NCBI RefSeq assembly: GCF_035325945.1
Contig: NZ_DAOKYX010000001.1
Span: 357,227 to 421,226 of the forward strand
Direction of reading: 5' to 3'
Length of the DNA stretch: 64,000 nt
DNA from: Parvibaculum sp035325945
GTDB lineage: Bacteria; Pseudomonadota; Alphaproteobacteria; Parvibaculales; Parvibaculaceae
Of this stretch, positions 16,241 through 26,027 are shown piece after piece. Within the stretch, counting starts at the first letter, position 1; each line of letters begins with the position of its first letter. The notes beneath the pieces are model-generated. The model saw only the letters and a list, made by a program, of their open reading frames with translations. It was not told where the DNA came from and made no database searches. A program made the translations under genes and the position numbers.

Positions 16241-16432
16241 GGCGTGAAAACCCTCGTTCCATGCCAGAAAGCGGCATCTTATTTTACAAGCTTTACATTC
16301 ACAACCGTTTTCAGCGTTAACGCTGTAATGTTCTTTACTTTAATAGTTTCAAAGACTTAGGAATGTTTTGGACATTTCGTTGTCGTGGCTGTATGACCTC
16401 GCCAACATCCATCATCAGCGGAGGCATCGGGT
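16241..16432. promoter_or_regulatory. Divergent promoter region between the RamB/ScfR-type regulator and aceB
   Basis: This 192-base gap is strikingly AT-rich. It contains the perfect 14-base palindrome CAGCGTTAACGCTG at 16312-16325 and repeated TTTACA/TTTAC strings around 16283-16341. The palindrome is a candidate operator for the adjacent XRE regulator and may control both directions. Confidence 0.6.
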
Positions 16433-18052
<1,620 letters not shown>

Positions 18053-18106
18053 GAAAGACGCTCCGAGACTGTACCCAGAACCTTTCCGACCCCAAGGAAC
18101 CTACCT

Positions 18107-19405
18107 ATGAGCAAGAAGACCTTCTACGATCTCATCCCGAGCGCGCCCAAGGGCCGTTTCGACAATGTGAAGCGCAACTATTCGGTCGAAGACGTCGAAA
18201 AGCTGCGCGGCTCGTTCCCGATCGAGTACACGCTCGCAACCCGCGGCGCGAACAAGCTCTGGGAACTCCTGCACACGACCGACTACGTGCACTCGCTGGG
18301 CGCCCTTTCCGGCAACCAGGCCATGCAGATGGCACGCGCGGGCCTCAAGGCGATCTACCTCTCGGGCTGGCAGGTTGCCGCCGACAACAACACCGCAGGC
18401 ACGACCTATCCCGACCAGTCGCTCTATCCGGCGAACTCGGGCCCGGAGCTTGCCCGCAAGATCAACCGCACGCTGAAGCGCGCTGACGAGATCGAGCACT
18501 CGGAAGGCGGCGCGAAGCGCGACTGGTTCCTGCCGATCGTCGCCGACGCGGAAGCCGGTTTCGGCGGCCCGCTCAACTGCTTCGAGATCATGAAGGCCTA
18601 TATCGAAGCGGGCGCCGCCGGCGTCCACTACGAAGACCAGCTCGCCTCGGAGAAGAAGTGCGGCCATCTCGGCGGCAAGGTTCTCATCCCGACCCGCGCC
18701 CATGAGCGCAACCTCAACGCCGCGCGCCTCGGCGCCGACGTGATGGGCGTGCCGACCCTCATCATGGCCCGCACGGACGCGGAATCCGCGAACCTCATCA
18801 CCTCGGACATCGACGAGCGCGACCACGAGTTCATCGACTTCGACGCCGGCCGCACGGTCGAGGGCTTCTACCGCCTGAAGCCGGGCAAGGGCGTCGACCA
18901 CTGCATCAAGCGCGGCCTCGCCTTCGCTCCTTATGCGGACCTGCTGTGGTGGGAAACCTCGCACCCGAACCTCGAAGACGCGAAGCGCTTCGCCGAGGCG
19001 ATCCGGAAGGAATATCCGGACCAGCTCCTCGCCTATAACTGCTCGCCTTCCTTCAACTGGGAAGCGAACCTCGACAAGGCGACGATCGAGAAGTTCCAGC
19101 GCGAAATCGCGGCCATGGGCTACAAGTACCAGTTCGTGACGCTCGCCGGTTTCCACCAGCTCAACTACGGCATGTTCCAGCTCGCTTCCGCCTACCGCGA
19201 TCGCGGCATGGGCGCCTATTCCGAGCTGCAGCAGGCCGAGTTCGCGGCGGAGAAGAACGGCTTCACCGCGACGCGCCACCAGCGCGAAGTCGGCACGGGC
19301 TACTTCGACCTCGTTTCGCTCGCAGCGGGCGGCGGCGAGAGCTCGACGACTGCGCTGGCCGACTCGACCGAAGCCGCGCAGTTCAAGACGGCCGGCTCGC
19401 ACTGA
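18107..19405 (+). CDS. aceA: Isocitrate lyase
   Basis: A 432-aa enzyme that splits isocitrate into glyoxylate and succinate. The active-site hexapeptide region SEKKCGHLGG (Cys185) is intact, as are ADAEAGFGGPLN and IMARTDAES. With aceB it forms the complete glyoxylate bypass needed for growth on acetate or fatty acids, consistent with the many acyl-CoA genes nearby. A strong intrinsic terminator follows at 19430-19460. Confidence 0.97.
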   Translation: MSKKTFYDLIPSAPKGRFDNVKRNYSVEDVEKLRGSFPIEYTLATRGANKLWELLHTTDYVHSLGALSGNQAMQMARAGLKAIYLSGWQVAADNNTAGTTYPDQSLYPANSGPELARKINRTLKRADEIEHSEGGAKRDWFLPIVADAEAGFGGPLNCFEIMKAYIEAGAAGVHYEDQLASEKKCGHLGGKVLIPTRAHERNLNAARLGADVMGVPTLIMARTDAESANLITSDIDERDHEFIDFDAGRTVEGFYRLKPGKGVDHCIKRGLAFAPYADLLWWETSHPNLEDAKRFAEAIRKEYPDQLLAYNCSPSFNWEANLDKATIEKFQREIAAMGYKYQFVTLAGFHQLNYGMFQLASAYRDRGMGAYSELQQAEFAAEKNGFTATRHQREVGTGYFDLVSLAAGGGESSTTALADSTEAAQFKTAGSH

Positions 19406-19429
19406 TCCGGCTTCACGGCTGAAACAACG

Positions 19430-19460
19430 AACCCGCGGAGAGCGATCTCCGCGGGTTTTT
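19430..19460 (+). terminator. Intrinsic terminator after aceA
   Basis: An 11-bp perfect stem (AACCCGCGGAG at 19430-19440 with CTCCGCGGGTT at 19447-19457), a six-base loop and a run of T residues, 25 bases after the aceA stop. Confidence 0.93.
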
Positions 19461-19479
19461 GTTTGTCCACCGTCACGAA

Positions 19480-19872
19480 TCATGCCTGACGGCGGAGTCC
19501 GATGAATTGCAGCTCCGCGAAGACGCCGCCGACAAGCGCCTGCGCCACAACGAAAACATAGCCGAGCCGTGTCGGCTCGACCCAGCCGCTTGCGAGGAGC
19601 GCGATGCTGTCGATGACCCAGAGCGCGTTGAGGATGATGATTGCCATCGCGGCCTTGCGCGAAATCGGCTGGCCGTTTGCAGTGATGTAGACGAAGCCGG
19701 AAAAGAGGATGAGCAGCAGGCCTGCGTAGAAAACCAGATTTTCAGGCAGGCCGAGCAGAGGGGCGAGGAGCGATGCCGCCACAGCCATGAGCAGGCCGGT
19801 TGCGCCGGTTCCGATTGCATCCACAAGCAATGCGTTGCGGAGCAGCGAGGGGGAAGAAAGAATGGCTTGCAT
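19480..19872 (-). CDS. Small four-helix membrane protein, function unknown
   Basis: A 130-aa hydrophobic protein with about four predicted membrane helices (NALLVDAIGTGATGLLMAVA, LVFYAGLLLILFSGFVYI, AMAIIILNALWVIDSIALLA, YVFVVAQALVGGVFAELQFI). It resembles small unannotated membrane proteins; no catalytic motif is seen. The ATG at 19872 follows GGAGAAAGACCC. A longer frame running upstream to 20589 passes through the neighbouring gene in another frame and is rejected. It sits 14 bases behind the SnoaL-like gene, so the two form an operon divergent from the XRE regulator. Confidence 0.75.
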   Translation of the reverse strand: MQAILSSPSLLRNALLVDAIGTGATGLLMAVAASLLAPLLGLPENLVFYAGLLLILFSGFVYITANGQPISRKAAMAIIILNALWVIDSIALLASGWVEPTRLGYVFVVAQALVGGVFAELQFIGLRRQA

Positions 19873-19886
19873 GGGTCTTTCTCCTT

Positions 19887-20255
19887 TCAAGCATTTGGCA
19901 TCTGATCGAGGAAGCCGGTGATGGCGGCGAGCCGCCCGTCTTCGGCGATGACGCCGAAATCGGTGCCCGCTATGCCCGCCTCCCTGCCATCCGGCCCGAT
20001 GAGTTCCCAGCTGAAGCGCAGGCGGGCATTGTGCCCCTCGCCCTGGCCTACCTGCTGGAAGACATGGCCGGGGAACTGCGCCTGCGCGCCCGCGATCATG
20101 CGGTCGATGCCCGCATGGCCATGACCCGCCATGACGGGATCGATATAGGCGGCGTCCTCGGTCCAGTGCCGCTCGATCAGCGCGCGGCGGCGCTCCGCAT
20201 CCGTCTCGTTCCAGATGGCGAGGTAGCCATCGATAAGGTGATTGACGTCGGTCAT
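19887..20255 (-). CDS. SnoaL/NTF2-like protein
   Basis: A 122-aa alpha+beta barrel protein of the NTF2/SnoaL-like superfamily. The pattern of an N-terminal helix (LIDGYLAIWNETDAERRRAL), YIDPVMAGHGHAGIDRMI and a C-terminal GFLDQMP strand is typical. Members are small enzymes or ligand binders; the substrate is unknown. It is the first gene of a two-gene minus-strand unit with the small membrane protein, divergent from the XRE regulator that probably controls it. Confidence 0.8.
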   Translation of the reverse strand: MTDVNHLIDGYLAIWNETDAERRRALIERHWTEDAAYIDPVMAGHGHAGIDRMIAGAQAQFPGHVFQQVGQGEGHNARLRFSWELIGPDGREAGIAGTDFGVIAEDGRLAAITGFLDQMPNA

Positions 20256-20320
20256 ACTGATCTCCTGATGAAGCTTTGCACGAACGGCTGCGATCCTCGG
20301 GCCGCGCCGTGCGCCAGTCG

Positions 20321-20337
20321 ATTACCCGGGAGGTAAT
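20321..20337. promoter_or_regulatory. Inverted repeat before the XRE/MmyB regulator
   Basis: ATTACC (20321-20326) and GGTAAT (20332-20337) form an inverted repeat with a five-base spacer. It overlaps the ribosome-binding region of the regulator and lies between the two divergent units, making it a candidate autoregulatory operator. Confidence 0.5.
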
Positions 20338-20344
20338 TGCCGCC

Positions 20345-21184
20345 ATGTCGCGAACGATCAAAACTGACGGCATGTTGAACATGAACCGCCCCGCCGCCGT
20401 CGGAGATCTGCTGCGCGCCTGGCGCCAGCGCCGGAGGCTCAGCCAGCTCGAGCTGGCCTGCGACGCCGATATCTCGGCGCGCCATCTGAGCTTTCTCGAA
20501 ACCGGGCGCTCGCGCCCGAGCCGCGAGATGCTGCTGCATCTGAGCGAGCTTCTCGATATTCCCCCGCGCGAGCGCAACGCGCTCTTCATGGCGGCAGGCT
20601 TCGCGCCGCTCTACACGGAAACGGCCATGACGAGCCCCGCCGCCGAGGAGGCGCGCCGCGCCGTCGAATTCATGCTCACGAGCCACGAGCCCTCGCCCGC
20701 GCTCGCCGTCGACCGGCACTGGACGCTCGTCGCCGCCAACCGCGCCATCGGCCTCTTCCTTGCCGATATCGCGCCGGAGCTTCTCGAGCCGCCGGTCAAC
20801 GTGCTGCGGCTGAGCCTCGATCCGCGCGGGCTCGCCCCCCGCATCGTCAATTTCGGCCAGTGGCGCGGCCATGTGCTGCACCGCCTGCAACGGCAGGTCG
20901 CCGAAAGCGGCGATGCGACGCTCGCGGCGCTCCAGCGCGAGCTTGCGGCGCTGCCCCATTCCGGCGGCCGGTCCACCGCCCGCCTCGACGAGCCCTATGG
21001 CGACATCGTTCTGCCGTTCCGGATCAGGAGCGAGGAAGGCGTGCTCTCCTTCCTCACCACCACGACCGTCTTCGGCACCGCGGTCGACCTCACCTTTTCG
21101 GAACTGGCGATCGAAACCTTCTTCCCGGCCGACCCCTTCACCGCGGCGGCGCTGCGCCGAAAACTTCCGCAGACAGCGGGCTGA
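20345..21184 (+). CDS. XRE-family regulator with MmyB-like ligand-binding domain
   Basis: A 279-aa transcription factor. Residues about 20-75 form an XRE helix-turn-helix (LSQLELACDADISARHLSFLETGRSRPSR, quoted in part as SARHLSFLETGRSRPS). The rest matches the MmyB-like ligand-binding (PAS-like) domain, with AVDRHWTLVAANRA and GVLSFLTTTTVFGTAVDLTF as hallmarks. This family often regulates a divergently placed reductase or small-molecule enzyme; here the divergent genes are the SnoaL-like and membrane proteins. The ATG at 20345 has GGGAGG upstream; a later ATG at 20372 is possible. Confidence 0.85.
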   Translation: MSRTIKTDGMLNMNRPAAVGDLLRAWRQRRRLSQLELACDADISARHLSFLETGRSRPSREMLLHLSELLDIPPRERNALFMAAGFAPLYTETAMTSPAAEEARRAVEFMLTSHEPSPALAVDRHWTLVAANRAIGLFLADIAPELLEPPVNVLRLSLDPRGLAPRIVNFGQWRGHVLHRLQRQVAESGDATLAALQRELAALPHSGGRSTARLDEPYGDIVLPFRIRSEEGVLSFLTTTTVFGTAVDLTFSELAIETFFPADPFTAAALRRKLPQTAG

Positions 21185-21275
21185 CCGCCTTTCGCTCCGC
21201 GCGGCGGCTTGCTCCCGCCGTTCCAGCGTGGGAAAAATCCGGCCGATCCTCCCAATGACCGCGAGAGAGAAGCCG

Positions 21276-21758
21276 ATGACCAGCCCCGCCACCACCGATC
21301 TTTCCGACGCCCATCCCGATCTCGTCGAGCATTGCGAGCCGATCTTCCGCGATTTTGGCGGGCGGCGCGCCTTCTCGGGCCCCATAGCGACGCTCAAGAC
21401 CTTCGAGGACAATCCGAAGGTGCGCCAGGCGCTCGAAACACCGGGCAATGGCCGCGTGCTCGTCGTCGATGGCGGCGGCTCGCTGCGCTGCGCGCTTGTC
21501 GGCGGCAATCTCGCAGCTCTCGCGGTTCAGAATGGCTGGGCGGGAATCGTGGTCCATGGCTGCGTGCGCGACACGGCGGAGCTTGCCGCCGCGCAGGTGG
21601 GCGTGAAGGCGCTTGCTGCACACCCCAAAAGAAGCGAGCGGCGCGGGCTCGGAGACTATGATGTCGTTCTACGCTTCGCGGGCGCGACCTTCCGGCCCGG
21701 CGAATGGCTCTATGCCGATGAGGACGGGATCATCGTGAGCCCTAAAAAGCTCGACTGA
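21276..21758 (+). CDS. RraA-like protein (RNase E regulator / HMG aldolase family)
   Basis: A 160-aa protein of the RraA family. The conserved core is present: VLVVDGGGSLRCALVGGNLA, GIVVHGCVRD (with the Arg-Asp pair that binds metal in the aldolase members) and a C-terminal YADEDGIIVSPKKL. Family members either bind and inhibit RNase E or act as 4-hydroxy-4-methyl-2-oxoglutarate aldolase/oxaloacetate decarboxylase. The GCVRD motif leaves aldolase activity possible, so no symbol is given. The ATG at 21276 follows GAGAGAGAAG; an ATG at 21255 is an alternative. Confidence 0.87.
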   Translation: MTSPATTDLSDAHPDLVEHCEPIFRDFGGRRAFSGPIATLKTFEDNPKVRQALETPGNGRVLVVDGGGSLRCALVGGNLAALAVQNGWAGIVVHGCVRDTAELAAAQVGVKALAAHPKRSERRGLGDYDVVLRFAGATFRPGEWLYADEDGIIVSPKKLD

Positions 21759-21764
21759 AGCAAA

Positions 21765-21798
21765 ACGGACGATCCGCCTGTTCGCGCGGATCGTCCGT
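21765..21798 (-). terminator. Intrinsic terminator after speE (minus strand)
   Basis: A 13-bp perfect stem (ACGGACGATCCGC at 21765-21777 with its complement at 21786-21798) and an eight-base loop. Read on the minus strand, it ends in TTTT (AAAA at 21761-21764), placing it 26 bases after the speE stop. It may also slow transcription from the convergent RraA gene. Confidence 0.85.
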
Positions 21799-21823
21799 CT
21801 GCGTCCTTTCGCCTTGCGGCTCG

Positions 21824-22711
21824 TCAGTCCGCGGCCTTCGCCACGATCTCCTCGATGAAGGCAGGCAGCGCAAAGGCGGCCTTGTGCACGGCCGGCGTGT
21901 AGTAGCGCGTCTTCAGCCCCGCCTCGCGATAGCGATGGGTGAGTGTTTCGACCGTCACCGCGTTCAGGAACTCGTCATCCGTGCCCCATCCCATCGCCAT
22001 GAAGCCGCCGACATAGGTCGGAATGGTGGCGACATAGCAGTGAGCGTAGCGGAAGAGCCGCTTGAACTTCGCCATGGTGCTCGAAAGCTCGGTCGACTGC
22101 AGGAACGGCACGCCGTTCTGCGTGACGAGGATGCCGCCTTCGGTGAGGCGCGCCTTGGCATTGCGGTAGAACTCTTCCTCGAAGAGGACGACGCCAGGCC
22201 CGACGGGATCGGTCGAATCGACGATGATCACGTCATATTGCTCCGACGAGGTCCGCACGAACTCGGCGCCATCCGTGAAGATGAGGTCGAGGCGCGGATC
22301 GTCGAATGCGCCGGCCGAGATCATCGGCAGATGCTCCTTCGCCAGATTGGTCACCGCGGGATCGATCTCGACCATGGTGATCTTCTCGATGCCCTTGTGA
22401 CGCACGGCCTCGCGCAGGATGCCGCCATCGCCGCCACCGATGATGAGCAGACGCTTCACATTCCCATGCGCGAGCACGGGCACATGGGTCATCATCTCGT
22501 GATAGACGAACTCGTCCTTCTCGGTCACCTGCGTGGCGCCGTCGAGCGCCATCATGCGGCCGAAGGTCTGGTTGTCGTAGATCACGAGGTGCTGCTGGCC
22601 GGTGCTTTCCTCGAAGATGATCCTGTCCGCACGATAGGAAATGACGAGGCCGCCATTCTCATGGAGAACCTCGTCGACCCAATGGGTCTTTCCGTCGCTC
22701 CGAACCGGCAT
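21824..22711 (-). CDS. speE: Polyamine aminopropyltransferase (spermidine synthase)
   Basis: A 295-aa enzyme that transfers an aminopropyl group from decarboxylated S-adenosylmethionine to putrescine. It shows the SAM-binding RLLIIGGGDGGILREAVRH, the acidic EIDP residue pair and the catalytic DSTDPVGPG loop, plus YGGF-like YVGGFMAMGWG late in the protein. The ATG at 22711 shares a base with the speD stop (TGATG), so the genes are translationally coupled. The polyamine pathway step preceding it is SpeD just upstream. Confidence 0.96.
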   Translation of the reverse strand: MPVRSDGKTHWVDEVLHENGGLVISYRADRIIFEESTGQQHLVIYDNQTFGRMMALDGATQVTEKDEFVYHEMMTHVPVLAHGNVKRLLIIGGGDGGILREAVRHKGIEKITMVEIDPAVTNLAKEHLPMISAGAFDDPRLDLIFTDGAEFVRTSSEQYDVIIVDSTDPVGPGVVLFEEEFYRNAKARLTEGGILVTQNGVPFLQSTELSSTMAKFKRLFRYAHCYVATIPTYVGGFMAMGWGTDDEFLNAVTVETLTHRYREAGLKTRYYTPAVHKAAFALPAFIEEIVAKAAD

Positions 22712-23241
22712 CAGACCATGTCCTTTCCGCGCCGCAGTTCCTCGACGCGAATGTTGGACGGGCCGAACGCCTCCTGCAAGACGGCGATCGAGTTCTGCGG
22801 CTCGGCCTCGCCACACATGAAGACGTCGAGCGCGGCGTAATTCGCCTCGGGCCAGGTGTGGATCGAGATATGGCTCTCCGACAGCACGGCCACGCCCGAC
22901 ACGCCGCCATTGGGCGTGAAGTGATGGAGGTGGATGTGCAGCAGCGTCGCCTTGGACACCTCGACGCAACGGATCAGCGTTTCCTCGATGTGCTTCAGAT
23001 CGTCGAGCCTGCTCGCACCGACCAGATCGATGATCAGATGCGTTCCGGCGAAACGTTCGCCATTGCGCTCGATGAAGAAATCCTTCCGCTCCTCGTCATG
23101 GGTGCGCGGTCCTTCGGACAGCGTTTCCACCGATGCGAGATTCGGGGCGTTGTGGGGGAACTCGAGTACTTCCGCCTGGGTCTTCCTTGAATCGCGATTC
23201 AAGTCGATCCCCAATTGGAAGAGGGCGCGGGGCTCGGACAT
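22711..23241 (-). CDS. speD: S-adenosylmethionine decarboxylase proenzyme
   Basis: A 176-aa pyruvoyl-dependent enzyme making decarboxylated SAM, the aminopropyl donor for SpeE. The self-cleavage site is LSESHISIHTWPE, with Ser123 becoming the pyruvoyl group after cleavage at Glu122-Ser123, followed by the conserved ALDVFMCG cysteine motif. An N-terminal extension of about 60 residues makes it longer than the minimal 1B forms (about 120-130 aa). The ATG at 23241 is preferred over the frame start at 23286. First gene of the speDE unit. Confidence 0.94.
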   Translation of the reverse strand: MSEPRALFQLGIDLNRDSRKTQAEVLEFPHNAPNLASVETLSEGPRTHDEERKDFFIERNGERFAGTHLIIDLVGASRLDDLKHIEETLIRCVEVSKATLLHIHLHHFTPNGGVSGVAVLSESHISIHTWPEANYAALDVFMCGEAEPQNSIAVLQEAFGPSNIRVEELRRGKDMV

Positions 23242-23890
23242 GGGCCTCTCTCCAACCAGTAGATGGACCTGGCTTGCCGGACGCATTGCGCCGCACCGGA
23301 TTCCACACGGGAAATCGCGATGGGCTGCGCCGGGGCCGTGGATATTTAAGCTTTCGCAGATTGAACGCGGTGGCTTGAGGTGCCGAGTGCAGGGCGAACT
23401 CGCCCGGCTTGTCCGTTCCGGAGAACGGCGCGGCTCGGCGTCATCAGGGGCGTCAGCCCCTCAGACTGTAATCAGGCATATGCATTCTCCCCAGAAACCC
23501 GGCTGGCTGCCAACGCGGCATGCCGCCAAACCTTCCAAAAGAGACGCGTACGCCGTTACGTAGCCGGTTCCGGGCCAGGGGCACGTGCGATTGCGTTCTG
23601 GCGCTCATGTAGATGGCGCAGTGCAGCGTGTCAAACAAAAACCTCCGCATGCGCACATGGCGCCGAATTTTCATCTGCGGTGTCCGGATTACGGCGTTCT
23701 ACGTCCGGCGAGAGGGTTCTCGCGCATGAAACTGTCGAGGCAGGCGATCAAGTGCCTCATCCGATTCGCGTGACGAGAATGCCTGGCGATGCCGAGCCCG
23801 GCTCTTCAGCCTTCGATCTGCATGATAGTTATTGCGATTGATTATCAATAGCGATAGCCTCGCTCCATCCTCCCGCATCGGAGACACGCC
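23242..23890. other. Gene-free region upstream of speD
   Basis: About 650 bases with no credible gene. Open frames here have poor, arginine-rich compositions and no recognisable domains. It holds the speD promoter (minus), with the AT-rich TATTTAAGCTT near 23342 as a candidate element. Two short hairpins occur (CCGTTC-CGGA-GAACGG near 23413-23428 and AGGGGC-GTCA-GCCCCT at 23446-23461). A Fur-like palindrome near the right end is listed separately. Confidence 0.55.
23837..23849. promoter_or_regulatory. Fur-like palindrome
   Basis: ATTGATTATCAAT is a 13-base perfect palindrome around a central base, flanked by GCG and AGCG, 42 bases upstream of the unknown gene at 23891. The core TTGATTATCAA closely resembles classical Fur/Mur metal-response boxes. 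The assignment rests on sequence likeness only. Confidence 0.5.
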
Positions 23891-24400
23891 ATGAAGCCAG
23901 CAGACCGCGCCTTTTTCCCCTCTCCGTCGCGCCATCCCCGCTATGTCCCGGAGCTGCCGGTCGCCGAGCTTGGCTTTGCCGAGCAATTCCTCGTCTGGGC
24001 GATGCGCGTTCAGTGGTCCCATATCGGCGACGGGCAGCAGAACTCGCTCGTCGTGCAACGCGCCTTCGACAAGCTCGACATGCCCGAAGGGGCGAGCCTC
24101 ATCGCCGAGCTTACCGAGGCGCTGATCGGCGCCTCGACGCGGCCCCTTTCCGTGCCCTGCCCCAAATGGCGGGTGCTGACGGGCGACGAGGCGCGGCTTC
24201 TCAACTTCCTCGCCGCGCTACAGACGCGCGATGGCGCGCCCCTCGCCTTCTTCGCGCCGGAATGGCGCCTGCCCTCGCATGCAGCGATCTGGCCGCCCGC
24301 GCAGCGGCTGGCGCTCGCCTGCACCGCCGCTGGCCTCCATCTCGGCTCCATGCGCGCCGACGCGCCGACGCTGCGGCTGGCGATGCCGCAGCTTCACTGA
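23891..24400 (+). CDS. Conserved-looking protein of unknown function behind a Fur-like site
   Basis: A 169-aa soluble protein that I do not recognise. Composition and codon use look coding (alternating hydrophobic and charged helices, AELGFAEQFLVWAMRVQWSH, ALIGASTRPLSVPCPKWRVL). No signal peptide, membrane helix or catalytic motif is apparent; two tryptophan-rich stretches stand out. The ATG at 23891 follows GGAGACACGCC. The palindrome 42 bases upstream suggests iron- or manganese-dependent control. It is convergent with the nitronate monooxygenase, eight bases apart. Confidence 0.65.
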   Translation: MKPADRAFFPSPSRHPRYVPELPVAELGFAEQFLVWAMRVQWSHIGDGQQNSLVVQRAFDKLDMPEGASLIAELTEALIGASTRPLSVPCPKWRVLTGDEARLLNFLAALQTRDGAPLAFFAPEWRLPSHAAIWPPAQRLALACTAAGLHLGSMRADAPTLRLAMPQLH

Positions 24401-24408
24401 CGCGGCGA

Positions 24409-25344
24409 TCAGCCGAAGCTCTGCGCCGAGGCGAGCCCACCGAGACGGTTCGTGATCGAGAAGAACTGGGCCACCGTCTCCTCGATGATGTCCTTCGCCG
24501 ACTTCACCTCATGGATGAGGCCTGCGGACTGGCCGGCAAGCGCGGGCGCTGCTTCCATGTCGCCGCCGAAATAGACATCCCGAATGCCCTTGAAGACATC
24601 GGCCGGCATGCGCCCTTCCTCATGGATCGCATCCATGCGCTCCGACTTCAGCGCCCGGATGCAGGGCGTCGATTTCTTGTTGAGCACATATGTGCCCGTC
24701 TCCTTCGCTTCGACGATCTTCTGCTTGTAATTCCGGTGCACGGGGCTTTCGGCGCAGCTTACGAAGCGCGTTCCCATCTGGATCGCTTCGGCGCCGAGCG
24801 CGAAGGCTGCCGCCATGCCGCGCCCGTCGCAGATGCCGCCCGCGGCGATGAGCGGCACATCGACCCTTTCGCGGATCGCCTGAAGGAGCACAAGCGTCGA
24901 AACCTCTTCCGGGTTCTTGAAGCCGCCGCCTTCCGCCCCTTCGACGACGAGCCCGTCGACACCCGCATCGACGCATTTCAAAGCCGCATCGACCGTCGGC
25001 ACGGCGTGATAGACGACGATGCCCGCCTCCTTCAGCGGCGCCACGAACTTCGCCGGGCTGCCAGCCGAGGTCGTCACGAACTTCACGCCCGACGTGCAGA
25101 CGAATTTGAGCATCGCATCGTCGCGCAGGAAGAGGATCGGCAGATTGACGCCGAAGGGAAGACCCAGCTCGCTCATCTTCGCGATCTCGGCCTTGCAGGC
25201 TTCGGTTTCGCCGGACGAGGTTTCGATGATGCCGAGCCCGCCTGCCCGCGAGACGGCGGATGCAAGCGGCGTGCGGGCGATCCAGCCCATCGGCGCCTGG
25301 ATGATCGGATATCTGGCGCCCGTATGGGCGAGTACGCGGTTCAT
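24409..25344 (-). CDS. Nitronate monooxygenase-like FMN enzyme
   Basis: A 311-aa TIM-barrel flavoprotein of the nitronate monooxygenase (2-nitropropane dioxygenase) family. It opens with ARYPIIQAPMGWIA and has the conserved VEGAEGGGF, PLIAAGGICDGRGMAAAFALGA and EAIQMGTRF segments that bind FMN phosphate. Members oxidise alkyl nitronates or reduce enoyl-type substrates, and many are of unknown use. The start has a strong ribosome site, GGAGGAACGAC, identical to that of the amidohydrolase at 28980. Confidence 0.9.
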   Translation of the reverse strand: MNRVLAHTGARYPIIQAPMGWIARTPLASAVSRAGGLGIIETSSGETEACKAEIAKMSELGLPFGVNLPILFLRDDAMLKFVCTSGVKFVTTSAGSPAKFVAPLKEAGIVVYHAVPTVDAALKCVDAGVDGLVVEGAEGGGFKNPEEVSTLVLLQAIRERVDVPLIAAGGICDGRGMAAAFALGAEAIQMGTRFVSCAESPVHRNYKQKIVEAKETGTYVLNKKSTPCIRALKSERMDAIHEEGRMPADVFKGIRDVYFGGDMEAAPALAGQSAGLIHEVKSAKDIIEETVAQFFSITNRLGGLASAQSFG

Positions 25345-25420
25345 GTCGTTCCTCCCGGCTATGAAATTCTTATGCCCGGAGTTAGCCCGCTCGCAGGAAA
25401 CGATGCAAGCGGCACAAACG

Positions 25421-25446
25421 AAAACGCGGAGCCCAGGGGCCCCGCG
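25421..25446 (-). terminator. Intrinsic terminator of the H1-like gene (minus strand)
   Basis: CGCGGAGCCC...GGGCCCCGCG forms a GC stem with bulged centre (25425-25446). Read on the minus strand, it ends in TTTT (25421-25424), 45 bases after the stop of the histone-like gene. Confidence 0.7.
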
Positions 25447-25490
25447 TCAGTAGCACCGCGTTCACGATAGCGCGAGCGGCGGCTCGCCCT

Positions 25491-26027
25491 TTACCTGAAA
25501 TGGCCGTAAGCCTTGACGACAGCCTCCGAAAGCTCGCGATAGGCGGCCTCGACGCCCGCGCGGATCTCGTCGAAGGCGTTCTCGCCCTGCGAGGCGAGCG
25601 TCTGGAGGCGCTTCTGAAGCCTGGCGCGATCGGCCTTGAGGCCGGAGAGGATGCCGCGATAACGCTTCTCGGCGTCGCGCAGCGATTTCTTCGCCTCGCG
25701 TTCGGCCTTGTCGATTTCGCGGGAAACGCCCTTCACCTGCTTTTCGAGCGCCTTTCTGGCGGCGGCCTGTTCGGCCGAGAGCCGGGGCGCGGTCTTGGCT
25801 TTCTTCGCGGTCCCGGCGGCCCCTCGCGCCGCCTTCGGCTTCGCTTTCGCGGGCGCCTTCGGACGCGCTTTTGAACCCGCCTTTGAACGCGCCTGGTCAG
25901 CCCCTCCGGCCGCCTTCACCGGACGCGCCGCCGTCCGCCGCTTCGCCGCCGCCGCGCGCGCCGCCGAAGTGCGCGCTGCCGGAGTGCGCGCCGTCTTGCC
26001 GCTTCCGCTCCTGCGTCTTTCCGTCAT
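25491..26027 (-). CDS. Alanine/lysine/proline-rich histone H1-like protein
   Basis: A 178-aa very basic protein. The N-terminal half (about residues 1-85) is an unstructured Ala/Lys/Arg/Pro repeat tract such as KAGSKARPKAPAKAKPKAA, reminiscent of eukaryotic H1 tails and bacterial AlgP/Hc-type proteins. The C-terminal half is helical and charged (EKQVKGVSREIDKAEREAKK) and likely a coiled coil. Probable role: DNA binding or nucleoid compaction. The ATG at 26027 is chosen; in-frame ATGs at 26051 and 26078 would add residues. A terminator follows at 25421-25446. Confidence 0.7.
   Translation of the reverse strand: MTERRRSGSGKTARTPAARTSAARAAAAKRRTAARPVKAAGGADQARSKAGSKARPKAPAKAKPKAARGAAGTAKKAKTAPRLSAEQAAARKALEKQVKGVSREIDKAEREAKKSLRDAEKRYRGILSGLKADRARLQKRLQTLASQGENAFDEIRAGVEAAYRELSEAVVKAYGHFR

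Noticed and set aside
23446..23461. AGGGGC-GTCA-GCCCCT hairpin as a terminator
   Set aside because: Too short and without a T-tract on either strand.
23380..23841. Open frame of about 150 codons upstream of the Fur-like site
   Set aside because: Composition is atypical, no domain or ribosome site is visible, and it runs through hairpins and the promoter region of the next gene.
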